Part shown: in pieces, positions 36,580-44,541 of the stretch
Layout: each line of letters begins with the position of its first letter
Position numbering within the stretch: position 1 is the stretch's first letter
Origin: Deltaproteobacteria bacterium
GTDB lineage: Bacteria > Myxococcota_A > Polyangia > Haliangiales > Haliangiaceae
Direction of reading: 5' to 3'
Length of the DNA: 44,541 nucleotides
Assembly: GCA_021413675.1 (NCBI GenBank)
Contig: JAIOQA010000438.1
Coordinates: 1 to 44,541 of the forward strand
The notes under the pieces: model-generated
The model's database searches: none
What the model was told of the DNA's origin: nothing
Seen by the model: the letters and a program-made list of their open reading frames with translations, nothing else
Translations under genes and position numbers: made by a program

Positions 36580-36602
36580 TCGGCCTCGCGTCGGCGCGCT
36601 GA
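36561..36602 (+). repeat. 19-bp tandem duplication at the ddl 3-prime end
   Basis: cctcgcgtcggcgcgctga occurs at 36561-36579, containing the ddl stop, and again at 36584-36602, with 4 bp between. The second copy is downstream of the stop, so the protein is unaffected. It looks like a recent slippage or short duplication. Confidence 0.85.
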
Positions 36603-36650
36603 GGCGGCGCGCCTCACGCCGCTGGCATCCGCGTTGCTATTTCAGCGCGC

Positions 36651-36884
36651 ATGACCAGCTCCGTCCTGCGCTCGCCGCTGACTCCCCGTGCCTTGCTCGC
36701 GCTGTTCGCCGCCGCCGCGGTCTCCGTCGGTAGCTTCGCCGTCGGCCAGCGCCTGCAGACCCGCCGCGCCACGCAAGGCGATGCCGGTGTCGCCATCGCC
36801 TGGTGGCTGGTCGCGGTGATGCCGGATTGGCGCGAGGACGTGCGCCCCGGCTGCACGCATGACAGCGCGGTGGTGCCGCGATGA
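36651..36884 (+). CDS. Small membrane protein of unknown function
   Basis: The 77-residue product has one clear hydrophobic helix (about 13-32, ALLALFAAAAVSVGSFAVG) and a second weaker one (about 46-58, GVAIAWWLVAVM), ending with a polar, Cys-containing tail. A TATTTC hexamer lies 7 nt before ATG 36651. It overlaps the pseudopilin-like gene by 4 bp (ATGA), so the two are very likely co-translated and functionally linked. No family is recognised. Confidence 0.55.
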   Translation: MTSSVLRSPLTPRALLALFAAAAVSVGSFAVGQRLQTRRATQGDAGVAIAWWLVAVMPDWREDVRPGCTHDSAVVPR

Positions 36885-37294
36885 GCGGGCTCGTCGGGCT
36901 GTTCACGACGCCGCTCTCGCGCGGTCGCCGCCGAGCGGCGATCGCGGTGGTCACCGCCACGGTCATCGGCGCCGGCGTGATCGTCGCGACCCGCAAGAGC
37001 GCCTGCGGCTGCGGCTCCAAGCCCCGGTCTGCGAGCTTCGACATCGCGAAGTACGCGTGGGATGCCCTCCCCAACTGGCGGGCCGACACGGGCCGGCTCT
37101 GTCCTCCCGATCTCTCGGCGCTCAACGTGTACCGCAACAACGATGACGTCCGCGACCCCTGGGGCCGGCCCTACGCGTTCCTGTGCCTGGTCACCAGCGG
37201 GCGCGCCGTCGGCTTCGTCGCGTCCGCCGGCGAGGATCGCGAGTTCGGCACCGACGACGATCTGATCGCGGGGTTCGGCGTATCGCCGCCCTGA
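36881..37294 (+). CDS. GspG-like (type II secretion pseudopilin C-terminal domain) protein
   Basis: The 137-residue protein has an N-terminal membrane helix (about 18-37) followed by a CGCG motif and a globular domain ending DPWGRPYAFL...GFVASAGEDREFGTDDDLIAGFG. This matches the C-terminal signature of GspG major pseudopilins (DPWGxPY, then S-x-G-x-D-x-x-x-GT-x-DD-x-I, a calcium-binding loop). The prepilin-peptidase motif (Gly-Phe-Thr-Leu-x-Glu) is absent, so it is probably not processed as a pilin and is instead anchored by its helix. Proteins of this architecture are frequent in myxobacteria and their role is unclear. Confidence 0.72.
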   Translation: MSGLVGLFTTPLSRGRRRAAIAVVTATVIGAGVIVATRKSACGCGSKPRSASFDIAKYAWDALPNWRADTGRLCPPDLSALNVYRNNDDVRDPWGRPYAFLCLVTSGRAVGFVASAGEDREFGTDDDLIAGFGVSPP

Positions 37295-37297
37295 TGC

Positions 37298-37990
37298 CTA
37301 CTTCTGGCAGCGCAGGTCGTACGTCTTGAGGAACGACTTGCCGTCGAGCGAGAACTCGCCCCAGATGTGATTGACGCGGGTCTTGGCGTCGTACTCCTCG
37401 TGATCGCGGGTCGCGACCTTCACGCCGCCCATCGCGAGCGTGCCGGTCCAGGTCATCGGGCTGGCGAGATCGGTCGAGGTCTGGACCTGGTTGCCGCCGT
37501 TGTTGGCGAGGGTGATCGCGGTCCAGGTCCTGGTCCCGGCGTCGAACGTGCGCGACATGCGGACGTGCGTCGGGTGCGGGCCGCCCGGCGTCTTCGCGCG
37601 GGTCTTGGCCTCGGTGTAGTCGCTGGTCAGCCAGAAGCCGTCGAGGTCGGCGGCGATCTTCATCGTGCCGGTGGTCGGCGACGACGAGCCATCGGGCTGG
37701 CTGAGGAAGCCGCGGCAGCGCCACGTCCCCTTCATCGCCTTGGCCGCAGCCACGACCTCGGGCGCCGGGACCGGCGTCGGCATCACCGGCGGCGGGACGT
37801 TCTCGGGCGGCCGCGGCGCGAAGGCGGTGTCGGGCGCCGTCGTGCCGCCGCCACCGTTCGGGCTCGGAGCGCCGCCGCCGTTGTAGGGCTGCATCGGGCG
37901 AGGCTTCGGCCGGAGCGCGTCGTCGGCCTGGGCGATGGCGATCGTCGCCGAGAGCACGGCGATGGCGGAGAGCAGGTGCGTGGAGCGCAT
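37298..37990 (-). CDS. Exported protein with a DUF1579-like domain (paralogue A)
   Basis: The 230-residue product has a signal peptide (HLLSAIAVLSATIAIAQA), a Pro/Gly-rich linker (about 25-75) and a C-terminal domain (about 78-230) that begins KAMKGTWRCRG and continues with beta strands (GTMKIAADLDGFWLTSDY), the layout of DUF1579/lipocalin-like domains. It is clearly paralogous to the next gene: both share KxxKGTWxCxG, PDGSS and SxxxDGKSFLKTYDLRCQK or ADGGKTWFTDYEGVCKK endings. ATG 37990 is preferred because GAGG lies six bases upstream, over ATG 37996. The function is unknown. Confidence 0.72.
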   Translation of the reverse strand: MRSTHLLSAIAVLSATIAIAQADDALRPKPRPMQPYNGGGAPSPNGGGGTTAPDTAFAPRPPENVPPPVMPTPVPAPEVVAAAKAMKGTWRCRGFLSQPDGSSSPTTGTMKIAADLDGFWLTSDYTEAKTRAKTPGGPHPTHVRMSRTFDAGTRTWTAITLANNGGNQVQTSTDLASPMTWTGTLAMGGVKVATRDHEEYDAKTRVNHIWGEFSLDGKSFLKTYDLRCQK

Positions 37991-38101
37991 GGACATCCTC
38001 GAGCGAGTGGGCCGCGCGAACATGCGCGGCTGGTGCGCGGCGCCGCGGTCAGGCGAGCGCCGCGCGGGGCGGATCATCGGCGAGCGACGATCACGCCGCG
38101 G

Positions 38102-38827
38102 TCACTTCTTGCAGACGCCCTCGTAGTCGGTGAACCAGGTCTTGCCGCCGTCGGCAGAGGCCTGCGACTCGATCTTGCGCTCCTTCGGCGACACCGTGGT
38201 CTCGACCATCTTCGACTTCATGGTCATGCCCATGCCGTTCGCGCCGCCAACCCACGTGACCACGCCGTCCTTGGGGCCATCCGAGGTCGCCATGCCCATG
38301 ACGCCCATGTTGTCCATCGACACCTGGTTCCACTTCTTCGCGGCGGCGTCGTAGGTGATGTACGCGGTGAACTTGTAGGGCGTCTTCGACTTCTCGGTCA
38401 TCGTGTTGACGATCCAGAACTTGTCGAGATCGACCGAGAACTTCATCGAGCCCACGCTCGGGCGCGACGACCCGTCGGGCATGTGCACGGTGCCGGTGCA
38501 CTTCCAGGTGCCCTTCAGCATCTTGGCCGCGTCGGCGAGCTCGGGCGCCGGGGTCGGCATCTGCATCGCCATCGACGGGGGCGCCGGCGGCGGCGGCTTG
38601 ATCGGCGGCGGCACCATGCGGCCCGGCGGCGAGCCTGGGGCCGGCGTCGGAGCCGGAGCCGGGGTCGGGGCCTTCGCCGCGCCGGCGCCAGCGGCGGGCG
38701 CCGGGGTCGGGGTCTTTGCCGCGGGGGCCGGCGCCGGCTTGTCCTTCGCGTCGCCCGCGAGCGCCGCGCCGCTCACCATCGCCGTCATCACCATCGCCGA
38801 GATCATCGTCCGTCCAAAGCTACGCAT
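38102..38827 (-). CDS. Exported protein with a DUF1579-like domain (paralogue B)
   Basis: The 241-residue product has a signal peptide (MISAMVMTAMVSGAALA), a Pro/Ala-rich spacer of PAPAP repeats (about 25-95) and a C-terminal beta-rich domain (about 100-241: KMLKGTWKCTGTVHMPDGSS, SMKFSVDLDKFW, DGGKTWFTDYEGVCKK). GGAGG lies 7 nt before ATG 38827. The two paralogues lie in tandem 111 bp apart, an apparent local duplication with strong divergence of the spacer. Two conserved cysteines (WKC near the domain start, GVC at the end) could form a disulphide outside the cytoplasm. Confidence 0.75.
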   Translation of the reverse strand: MRSFGRTMISAMVMTAMVSGAALAGDAKDKPAPAPAAKTPTPAPAAGAGAAKAPTPAPAPTPAPGSPPGRMVPPPIKPPPPAPPSMAMQMPTPAPELADAAKMLKGTWKCTGTVHMPDGSSRPSVGSMKFSVDLDKFWIVNTMTEKSKTPYKFTAYITYDAAAKKWNQVSMDNMGVMGMATSDGPKDGVVTWVGGANGMGMTMKSKMVETTVSPKERKIESQASADGGKTWFTDYEGVCKK

Positions 38828-38935
38828 GTCGTGTCCTCCTGGTTTCGGCGGCACTATCGCGCTCGACCCGAGGTCACACAAGCGCCCGCGCCGATCGGGG
38901 ATCTGCGCGCGACCGGGTTGTGTCAAACTCGTCGC

Positions 38936-39217
38936 GTGGCGCACGGTTCACGCTCGTGGCGATGGTTCGGCGGCGCGCTCGCCGCGCTGACACTTTCGTT
39001 CGCCTTCGCGCCCGCGAGCGACGCGCAGGTGTGGAAGCCGCGCAAGCCGCGCCGCGCGGTGCGGGTCGCGCCGCCGCCGCCGAGCCCGACGCCCCGGGTG
39101 CCCGCGCCACGCGTGAAGCCGCGGGTCACCGCGAAGCCGAAGCCCAAGGCGAAGCCGCCGAAGGGCGACGACTTCGTGATCGTCGAGGAAGACGGCGACG
39201 AGGCCCCGCGCCGATGA
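38936..39217 (+). CDS. Small exported basic Pro/Lys-rich protein
   Basis: The 93-residue product starts at GTG 38936 (VAHGSRSWRW), has a signal peptide (FGGALAALTLSFAFAPASDA) and a mature part dominated by Pro, Lys, Arg and Val (KPRKPRRAVRVAPPPPSP, KPKPKAKPPK) with an acidic C-terminus (IVEEDGDEAPRR). It has no globular domain and may bind anionic surface polymers. CAAACT six bases before the start is a weak -10 candidate. It overlaps the acetyltransferase gene by 4 bp. Confidence 0.55.
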   Translation: MAHGSRSWRWFGGALAALTLSFAFAPASDAQVWKPRKPRRAVRVAPPPPSPTPRVPAPRVKPRVTAKPKPKAKPPKGDDFVIVEEDGDEAPRR

Positions 39218-39723
39218 TGAGCCTCGAGACCCGCACGACGCTCGACGACGCGACCGTCGCCGAGCTCGGCGAGCTGCTGGTCGATGCGGTCGAAGGTGGT
39301 GCATCGGTCAGCTTCCTGCCCGGGCTCGCGCAGGCCGAGGCCGAGGCGTTCTGGCGTCGGCAGCTGCCGCTGCCCGCGCGCGGCGCGATCGTGATCGCGC
39401 GCGGCGAGGACGGGATCGATGGCTGCGTGATGCTGGTGCCGGCGTGGGCGCCGAACCAGGCGCACCGCGGCGAGGTCGCCAAGCTGCTCGTGCACCGTCG
39501 GGCGCGGCGCCGCGGTCTGGGCCGCGCGCTGATGGCGGCGCTCGAGGCGCACGCGCGCGCGGTCGGGCTCACGCTCCTGACGCTCGACACGCTGCGCGGC
39601 GACAGCGCCGAGCGGCTCTATCGCGTCGGCGGGTGGTCCGAGGCGGGATCGATCCCGCGGTTCGCGATGAGCGCGACCGGCGAGCTCGGCGACACGGTGC
39701 TGTTCTACAAGTCGCTGGCGTAG
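39214..39723 (+). CDS. GNAT-family N-acetyltransferase
   Basis: The 169-residue product has the GNAT fold: acetyl-CoA pyrophosphate loop in VAKLLVHRRARRRGLGRALMAALE (about 90-113, R/Q-x-x-G-x-G/A motif) and the C-terminal LDTLRGDSAERLYRVGGW typical of antibiotic or small-molecule N-acetyltransferases. The target is unknown. Two consecutive ATGs (39214, 39217) are possible; the first overlaps the upstream stop. The stop codon forms part of a hairpin shared with the convergent neighbour. Confidence 0.85.
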   Translation: MMSLETRTTLDDATVAELGELLVDAVEGGASVSFLPGLAQAEAEAFWRRQLPLPARGAIVIARGEDGIDGCVMLVPAWAPNQAHRGEVAKLLVHRRARRRGLGRALMAALEAHARAVGLTLLTLDTLRGDSAERLYRVGGWSEAGSIPRFAMSATGELGDTVLFYKSLA

Positions 39724-39739
39724 AAGCGTCAGCGCTTCT
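39722..39739. terminator. Compact bidirectional terminator between convergent genes
   Basis: AGAAGCG-TCAG-CGCTTCT, a perfect 7-bp stem with a 4-nt loop, is flanked by pyrimidine-rich sequence on the right. It starts within the stop of the acetyltransferase (39721-39723), and its loop contains the stop of the opposite gene (39729-39731), so both transcripts end with the same hairpin. Confidence 0.5.
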
Positions 39740-40370
39740 TCGCGGCGGGCTTCTTCGCGGGCGCGGCCTTCTTCGCGGGTGCGGCAGGCTTCTTCGCGGG
39801 CGGCGCGGGCTTCTTCGCGGACGGCGCGGGCTTCGTCTTCTTCGCCGCGCGCTGGCGCGGCTCGCCCTCGCGCCCCGATGGATCGTACGCGCCGACCGAC
39901 TCGTGCAGGCTCTCGATCGCGCGCGTCGGCGCGCCGCCCGCGTTCACCTCGTAGAGCCGCCAGCCGATGTGGAGATCCTCGGGCACGCCGGCGCGCAGCT
40001 CCGCGAGCCCCTGCTCGTCGAGCGTCTCGCAGAGGTTGAACAGCAGATCGAACTGCATCGCGCGCACGATGTCGGTGAGGTCATCGGGATCGGCGCCGCT
40101 CGCGAGCACGCGCTCGATCGCCCCGCCCACGCCGGTCGCGGGCTTGCCCTGGGTCCGCGGCCAGCGCAGCCAGCTCTCGATCCATGCCAGCTCGTCGCCG
40201 CGCCGCGCGTCCTCGTCGATGATCAGCTGCCACGCCAGCTTCAGGAACGCGACGCGCGCGAGCTGCGGCGAGTTGCGTTCGAGCTCGGCGCGCACCATCG
40301 CGCGAGCGTCCTGCGTGGTCTCACCCAGCGCGATGAACGCGCGCTCCAGCGTGGCTTGATCGCGGGCCAT
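39729..40370 (-). CDS. Helical protein with a histone H1-like Lys/Ala/Pro tail
   Basis: The 213-residue product has an all-helical N-terminal domain (about 1-150: LERAFIALGETTQDARAMVRAEL, VAFLKLAWQLIIDEDARRG, IVRAMQFDLLFNLCETLDEQ) that I do not recognise, and a tail (about 175-213) of AKKPA/AKKAAPAKK repeats like eukaryotic H1 and bacterial Hc1/AlgP/Hu-tail proteins, which bind DNA nonspecifically. The combination suggests a nucleoid-associated protein or one tethered to nucleic acid. The tail is encoded by tandem repeats visible in the DNA at 39730-39830. Confidence 0.7.
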   Translation of the reverse strand: MARDQATLERAFIALGETTQDARAMVRAELERNSPQLARVAFLKLAWQLIIDEDARRGDELAWIESWLRWPRTQGKPATGVGGAIERVLASGADPDDLTDIVRAMQFDLLFNLCETLDEQGLAELRAGVPEDLHIGWRLYEVNAGGAPTRAIESLHESVGAYDPSGREGEPRQRAAKKTKPAPSAKKPAPPAKKPAAPAKKAAPAKKPAAKKR

Positions 40371-40459
40371 GGTTCCTCCGCGGGCATCTCACCACGGATG
40401 CGCCGCGACCGGTCCCGGCCAGCGCGCGATCCGTCGATCGATCGACGCGCGAGGAATTC

Positions 40460-41332
40460 TCAGTGCGGCAGCTCGCTGGTCGCGCGCGGTCGCTTCATCG
40501 CCGCCAGCACGCCCGACGAGTTCTCGGCGGCGAGCGCCAGCAGGCGATCGCGGATCTCCGCGGTCAGCCCGGCCAGCGCGATGCCGTAGATCGGGCCGCG
40601 CGCGTCGTGGTCGGCGCGCAGGCACGCGGCCTCGATCGCGAGCACCAGCTCGCCGGGCAGCGCGAGCGCGATCGTCAGGCCATCGCCGACCTTGAAGCCG
40701 TGCGGCCCGCGCAGGGTCAGCACGGTCTTGCCGGCGGCGTGCTGCGCGCACAGCCGTCGGACCTGCTCCCAGGTCCGGCACAGCACGCGCAGCTTGCGGG
40801 TGCGGGTGTCGTCGCCGCGCGGCTCCTCGACCTCCGCGGCCGGCGGCGTGCTGGTGATCGTGCGCGAGGGCGAGGTCAGCATCGGCGCGCGCGCCGCGAA
40901 CCGCGGATCACCGGCGGTGCTGACCGGCACCGCGCCGACCATCCACGGATCGTCCTTGCGCGCGACCGTGGCCGCGCGGTCGCTGGGCGCGCGCTGGCGC
41001 GCGAAGCCGGCGAGCAGATCACGGACCTGCGCGACCGCCCAGACCCGCGGCAAGATGGCGCCAATCGCGCTCATGCGGCCGCGATCCTCGCCGGTGGAGA
41101 TGAACGCGACCGCGATGCCGGGCCGCGCGTTGCGGATCAGCGCGGCCAGCTCGATCGCCGGCGTCGCCGTGAGGCCCGCGTCGATGAGGACCGCGTCGAT
41201 GGCCTCGTCGCGGACGCGCGCGACCGCCCCGACCGGGCCCGCCAGCGCCTGGCAGTCGTGACCCAGTCGACGAATCACCTTGGCCAAGAGGCCCCCCATC
41301 CCGGGGTCATCGTCGATGACGAGTAGTTTCAT
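40460..41332 (-). CDS. Response-regulator receiver domain joined to a PilZ-like domain
   Basis: The 290-residue product starts with a receiver domain (about 1-120; acidic pocket DDD at 7-9, phospho-acceptor Asp51 in VLIDAGL, conserved Thr/Ser in ISTG). The conserved Lys of the KP motif is not evident, so phosphorylation switching may be altered. After a disordered linker (about 120-175), residues about 177-270 resemble the myxobacterial PilZ-like module (LRVLCRTWEQV, GFKVGDGLTIALALPG), though the RxxxR and DxSxxG c-di-GMP motifs are not obvious. A sigma54-type promoter lies upstream and an NtrC-type activator is divergent, suggesting regulation by that activator. Confidence 0.72.
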   Translation of the reverse strand: MKLLVIDDDPGMGGLLAKVIRRLGHDCQALAGPVGAVARVRDEAIDAVLIDAGLTATPAIELAALIRNARPGIAVAFISTGEDRGRMSAIGAILPRVWAVAQVRDLLAGFARQRAPSDRAATVARKDDPWMVGAVPVSTAGDPRFAARAPMLTSPSRTITSTPPAAEVEEPRGDDTRTRKLRVLCRTWEQVRRLCAQHAAGKTVLTLRGPHGFKVGDGLTIALALPGELVLAIEAACLRADHDARGPIYGIALAGLTAEIRDRLLALAAENSSGVLAAMKRPRATSELPH

Positions 41333-41394
41333 CAGGTTTCCCTACAACCACCGCGAGCAGGACACACGTTTTTCGCCGCTCGATGCAACGCAGC

Positions 41395-41411
41395 AGCAGA
41401 TAGTGCGCCAA
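41395..41411 (-). promoter_or_regulatory. Sigma54-type -24/-12 promoter for the receiver/PilZ-like gene
   Basis: On the minus strand TTGGCGCACTATCTGCT has the invariant GG and GC separated by exactly ten bases and agrees with the TTGGCACN-type consensus at most positions. Transcription would start near 41383, giving a leader of about 50 nt before the ATG at 41332. The divergent neighbour encodes a sigma54 activator. Confidence 0.6.
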
Positions 41412-41471
41412 GTCGTAACAGTCCGAAAAACATCAGTCAGAATCGGTCTGTCCAGCGTGAAGGCAAGTTTT

Positions 41472-41523
41472 GTTGTCACCCGCGTCAAGGAACGTTGACA
41501 CTCACGCAAGAATCCTTGTCACT
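41472..41523. promoter_or_regulatory. Three direct repeats of (G/C)TTG(T/A)CAC spaced 21-22 bp
   Basis: GTTGTCACC (41472), GTTGACACT (41494) and CTTGTCACT (41515) recur every two helical turns just before the activator start at 41532. GTCAA-N6-TTGAC (41484-41499) adds an inverted symmetry around the middle copy. One copy contains a TTGACA that could serve as a -35. The spacing suggests side-by-side binding of one protein on one face of the DNA. Confidence 0.5.
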
Positions 41524-41531
41524 GGGTATAC

Positions 41532-43070
<1,539 letters not shown>

Positions 43071-43074
43071 TCTG

Positions 43075-43821
43075 CTACGCGAAGAACTGCAGGAGCGGCG
43101 GGGCGAGCACCCCGGGGACGAGATCGTGGGTCGCGCCGTCGAGGAACAGCGACTGTCCGTGGGGCACCGCGCGCGCCAGCGCCTCCGCGGTCTCGCGCAT
43201 GAACGCATGACCCGGGGCGGCGATCGCGAGCATCGGCATGCCGAGCCCGCGCGGGCGCTCGAGGTGCACGCCGCCATCGCCGAGGATCGTGGCCTCGTAC
43301 ACCAGCGTGTGCGCCATCGCCTCGAGCGCCGGCCGGAACGGCGCGTTGCGCAGCTGCACGATGATCGCCTCGGGCAGCCCGACCATCCGCCGCTGGAAGT
43401 ACTCGACGGCGTCGCCGCGGCGGCCGTCCCGCACCAGCGCGTCGAGCGCGGCCGCGTGGTCGACCCGGTCCGCGGGCGGCTCGATGCGCAGCGGTAGATC
43501 GAACAGCGCGAGCCGCGTGATCGCGAGCCCGTGCACTGCGGCCGCGAGCGCCAGCGCCGCGCCCGACGAGAAGCCGAAGACCGCGGCCCCGCCGCCCACC
43601 TGCTGGATGAGCGCATCGAGATCCTCGATCTCGCGCTCGACGGCGTAGGGCGCCTGGTCGCCGCTACCGCCGCGGCCGCGCCGGTCGTAGTTGATGACGG
43701 TGTGCCGGGCGGCGAGGGCCGCGGCCAGCGGTGCGCCGGTCGGGCGCGTGTTGAACGCGCCGAGCACCAGGATGACGGGCGAGCCGTCGCCGGTCCGATC
43801 GAATGCGATGGTGGGTCTCAT
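43075..43821 (-). CDS. Alpha/beta-hydrolase fold protein
   Basis: The 248-residue product has the alpha/beta-hydrolase pattern: oxyanion-region VLVLGAFNTRP in place of HG, YDRRGRGGSGD, the nucleophile elbow GFSSG (Ser85, 83-87) and a C-terminal GATHD (His about 233). Substrates of this large family cannot be predicted from sequence. It starts 7 bp after the ECF sigma factor stop, so the two form an operon; ECF factors with C-terminal SnoaL-like domains are often paired with such small enzymes. It converges with the NtrC-type activator gene, 4 bp apart. Confidence 0.82.
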   Translation of the reverse strand: MRPTIAFDRTGDGSPVILVLGAFNTRPTGAPLAAALAARHTVINYDRRGRGGSGDQAPYAVEREIEDLDALIQQVGGGAAVFGFSSGAALALAAAVHGLAITRLALFDLPLRIEPPADRVDHAAALDALVRDGRRGDAVEYFQRRMVGLPEAIIVQLRNAPFRPALEAMAHTLVYEATILGDGGVHLERPRGLGMPMLAIAAPGHAFMRETAEALARAVPHGQSLFLDGATHDLVPGVLAPPLLQFFA

Positions 43822-43828
43822 GCACGGG

Positions 43829-44541
43829 TTAGACCCCCGGCGCCGAAAAAATCATCGGTAGCTCGAAGCCGCGGCACAGCGCGGCCCCGAACGTCGTGAT
43901 CTCGGCGATCTGCTCGCCCTCCACCCGCAGGACGTGGATCCCCGCGAAGCGGAACTCGTCCGCGCCGTGCGGCCGGAGGTACCCGGCGGCGGCGAGCTGG
44001 CCGTTGGCCCCGGTCGCGACCAGGCGGTGGTCGCCGTGGAAGCGCATCGGGAAGCGCGACAGCAGATCCTCGACCGCCGCGCGGCCCTGGAACCAGAGCG
44101 CCGCCGGCGGCATCGCCCACCGCACGTCGTCGCGCAGCATGCCGGTGAGCTCGTTCGCATCGCCGCGCTCCCACGCCGCCATGTAGCGCGCGAGCAGCGC
44201 GCGCTCGGCCTCGGTCGGGGGTGCGAGCGGCGCCCACTCGCGCCGGCCGCTCGGGACCAGCGTGCGCAGGGTGTCGTGGGCCCGCTGCAGCGCGCTGGTC
44301 ACCGCGCCGACGGTCAGCTCCAGCAGATCGGCGGCCTCCTTCGCCGACCAGCCGATCACGTCGCAGAGGATCACGATCGCGCGCTGCCGCGGCGGCACGT
44401 GCTGCAAGGCCGCGAGGAACGCCAGCTCGATCTGCTGGCGCGAGCTCGCGATCGCCTCGGGATCGAGCAGCCGATCCGGGAACGGCTGCATCCACGGCAG
44501 CTCGGGCGCGAGCGGCGGCTTCGCGCGCGGCTCGTCGTCGG
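43829..44541 (-). CDS. ECF RNA polymerase sigma factor with C-terminal SnoaL-like domain (partial)
   Basis: The frame stays open to the right edge (DDEPRAKPPLAPELPWMQPF ahead of the internal Met at 44491), so the N-terminus with sigma region 2 is outside the window. Visible are the region 2/4 linker (PFPDRLLD), region 4 with HVPPRQRAIVILCDVIGWSAKEAADLLELTVGAVTSALQRAHDTLR, and a SnoaL/NTF2-like domain (LLARYMAAWERGDANELTGMLRDDVRW... to the end). This layout matches the SigJ/SigX5-like ECF groups, where the SnoaL-like domain controls activity in place of a separate anti-sigma factor. It is operonic with the alpha/beta hydrolase. Confidence 0.85.
   Translation of the reverse strand, partial: DDEPRAKPPLAPELPWMQPFPDRLLDPEAIASSRQQIELAFLAALQHVPPRQRAIVILCDVIGWSAKEAADLLELTVGAVTSALQRAHDTLRTLVPSGRREWAPLAPPTEAERALLARYMAAWERGDANELTGMLRDDVRWAMPPAALWFQGRAAVEDLLSRFPMRFHGDHRLVATGANGQLAAAGYLRPHGADEFRFAGIHVLRVEGEQIAEITTFGAALCRGFELPMIFSAPGV

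Noticed and set aside
44480..44491. ATG 44491 as the start of the sigma factor.
   Set aside because: The in-frame sequence upstream continues with a typical ECF linker (PELPWMQPFPD), so the gene extends past the window edge.

Overview
This is a very GC-rich chromosomal segment. Several traits point to a myxobacterium (Myxococcota), most likely the Haliangiales/Kofleriaceae side of Polyangia: Hanks-type kinases, FHA- and receiver-type sigma54 activators, a receiver-PilZ-like protein, many LAAC lipoproteins, basic or proline-rich tails, and a peptidoglycan cluster with a PASTA-tailed FtsI and a MurE-MurF fusion. The taxonomic call is an inference from gene content and base composition.

Left part (1-14,240): a partial zinc-ribbon/PQ-repeat protein diverges from a tandem cyclic-nucleotide-domain protein. 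Then come a membrane-anchored subtilase, a PTPS-family protein with the ExxHGH motif, a ThrE-like exporter, an RNase E/G, a J-domain protein and an LCMT-type methyltransferase. A leftward unit follows: degenerate Fic protein, Ser/Thr kinase, FHA-sigma54 activator. Two long non-coding gaps are informative. 4,563-5,420 is a nested inverted-repeat element (62-bp outer arms, 58-bp inner arms, an internal 110-bp tandem repeat). 6,648-7,122 holds a chain of stable hairpins ahead of the RNase E/G gene that looks like a structured RNA or leader.

Central part (14,452-36,579): a division and cell-wall (dcw) cluster, rsmH-ftsL-ftsI-murE/F-mraY-murD-ftsW-murG-murC-murB-ddl. The blocks rsmH to murD and murC to ddl are tightly coupled, mostly by 1-4 bp overlaps. 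Non-canonical genes are inserted at three points: four small envelope genes between murD and ftsW; an exported protein, a TetR regulator and a His-rich membrane hydroxylase-like protein between ftsW and murG; and an outer-membrane-like protein and a beta-lactamase-fold lipoprotein between murG and murC. No mraZ, ftsQ, ftsA or ftsZ is visible in the window.

Right part (36,580-44,541): a small membrane protein with a GspG-like pseudopilin, two paralogous exported proteins, a GNAT acetyltransferase and a protein with a histone H1-like tail. A receiver/PilZ-like protein follows, divergent from an NtrC-type activator across a gap with a good sigma54 promoter and a 21-22 bp repeat. The window ends with an alpha/beta hydrolase operonic with an ECF sigma factor cut by the edge.

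Most striking signals: (1) five copies of the 15-bp palindrome GTCCG-N5-CGGAC beside the FHA activator gene and a sixth over the -35 position of its kinase; (2) the nested inverted-repeat element; (3) the structured RNA candidate; (4) repeated TAnnnT hexamers 6-9 nt before start codons, suggesting leaderless transcription; (5) a Fic protein without its catalytic His.
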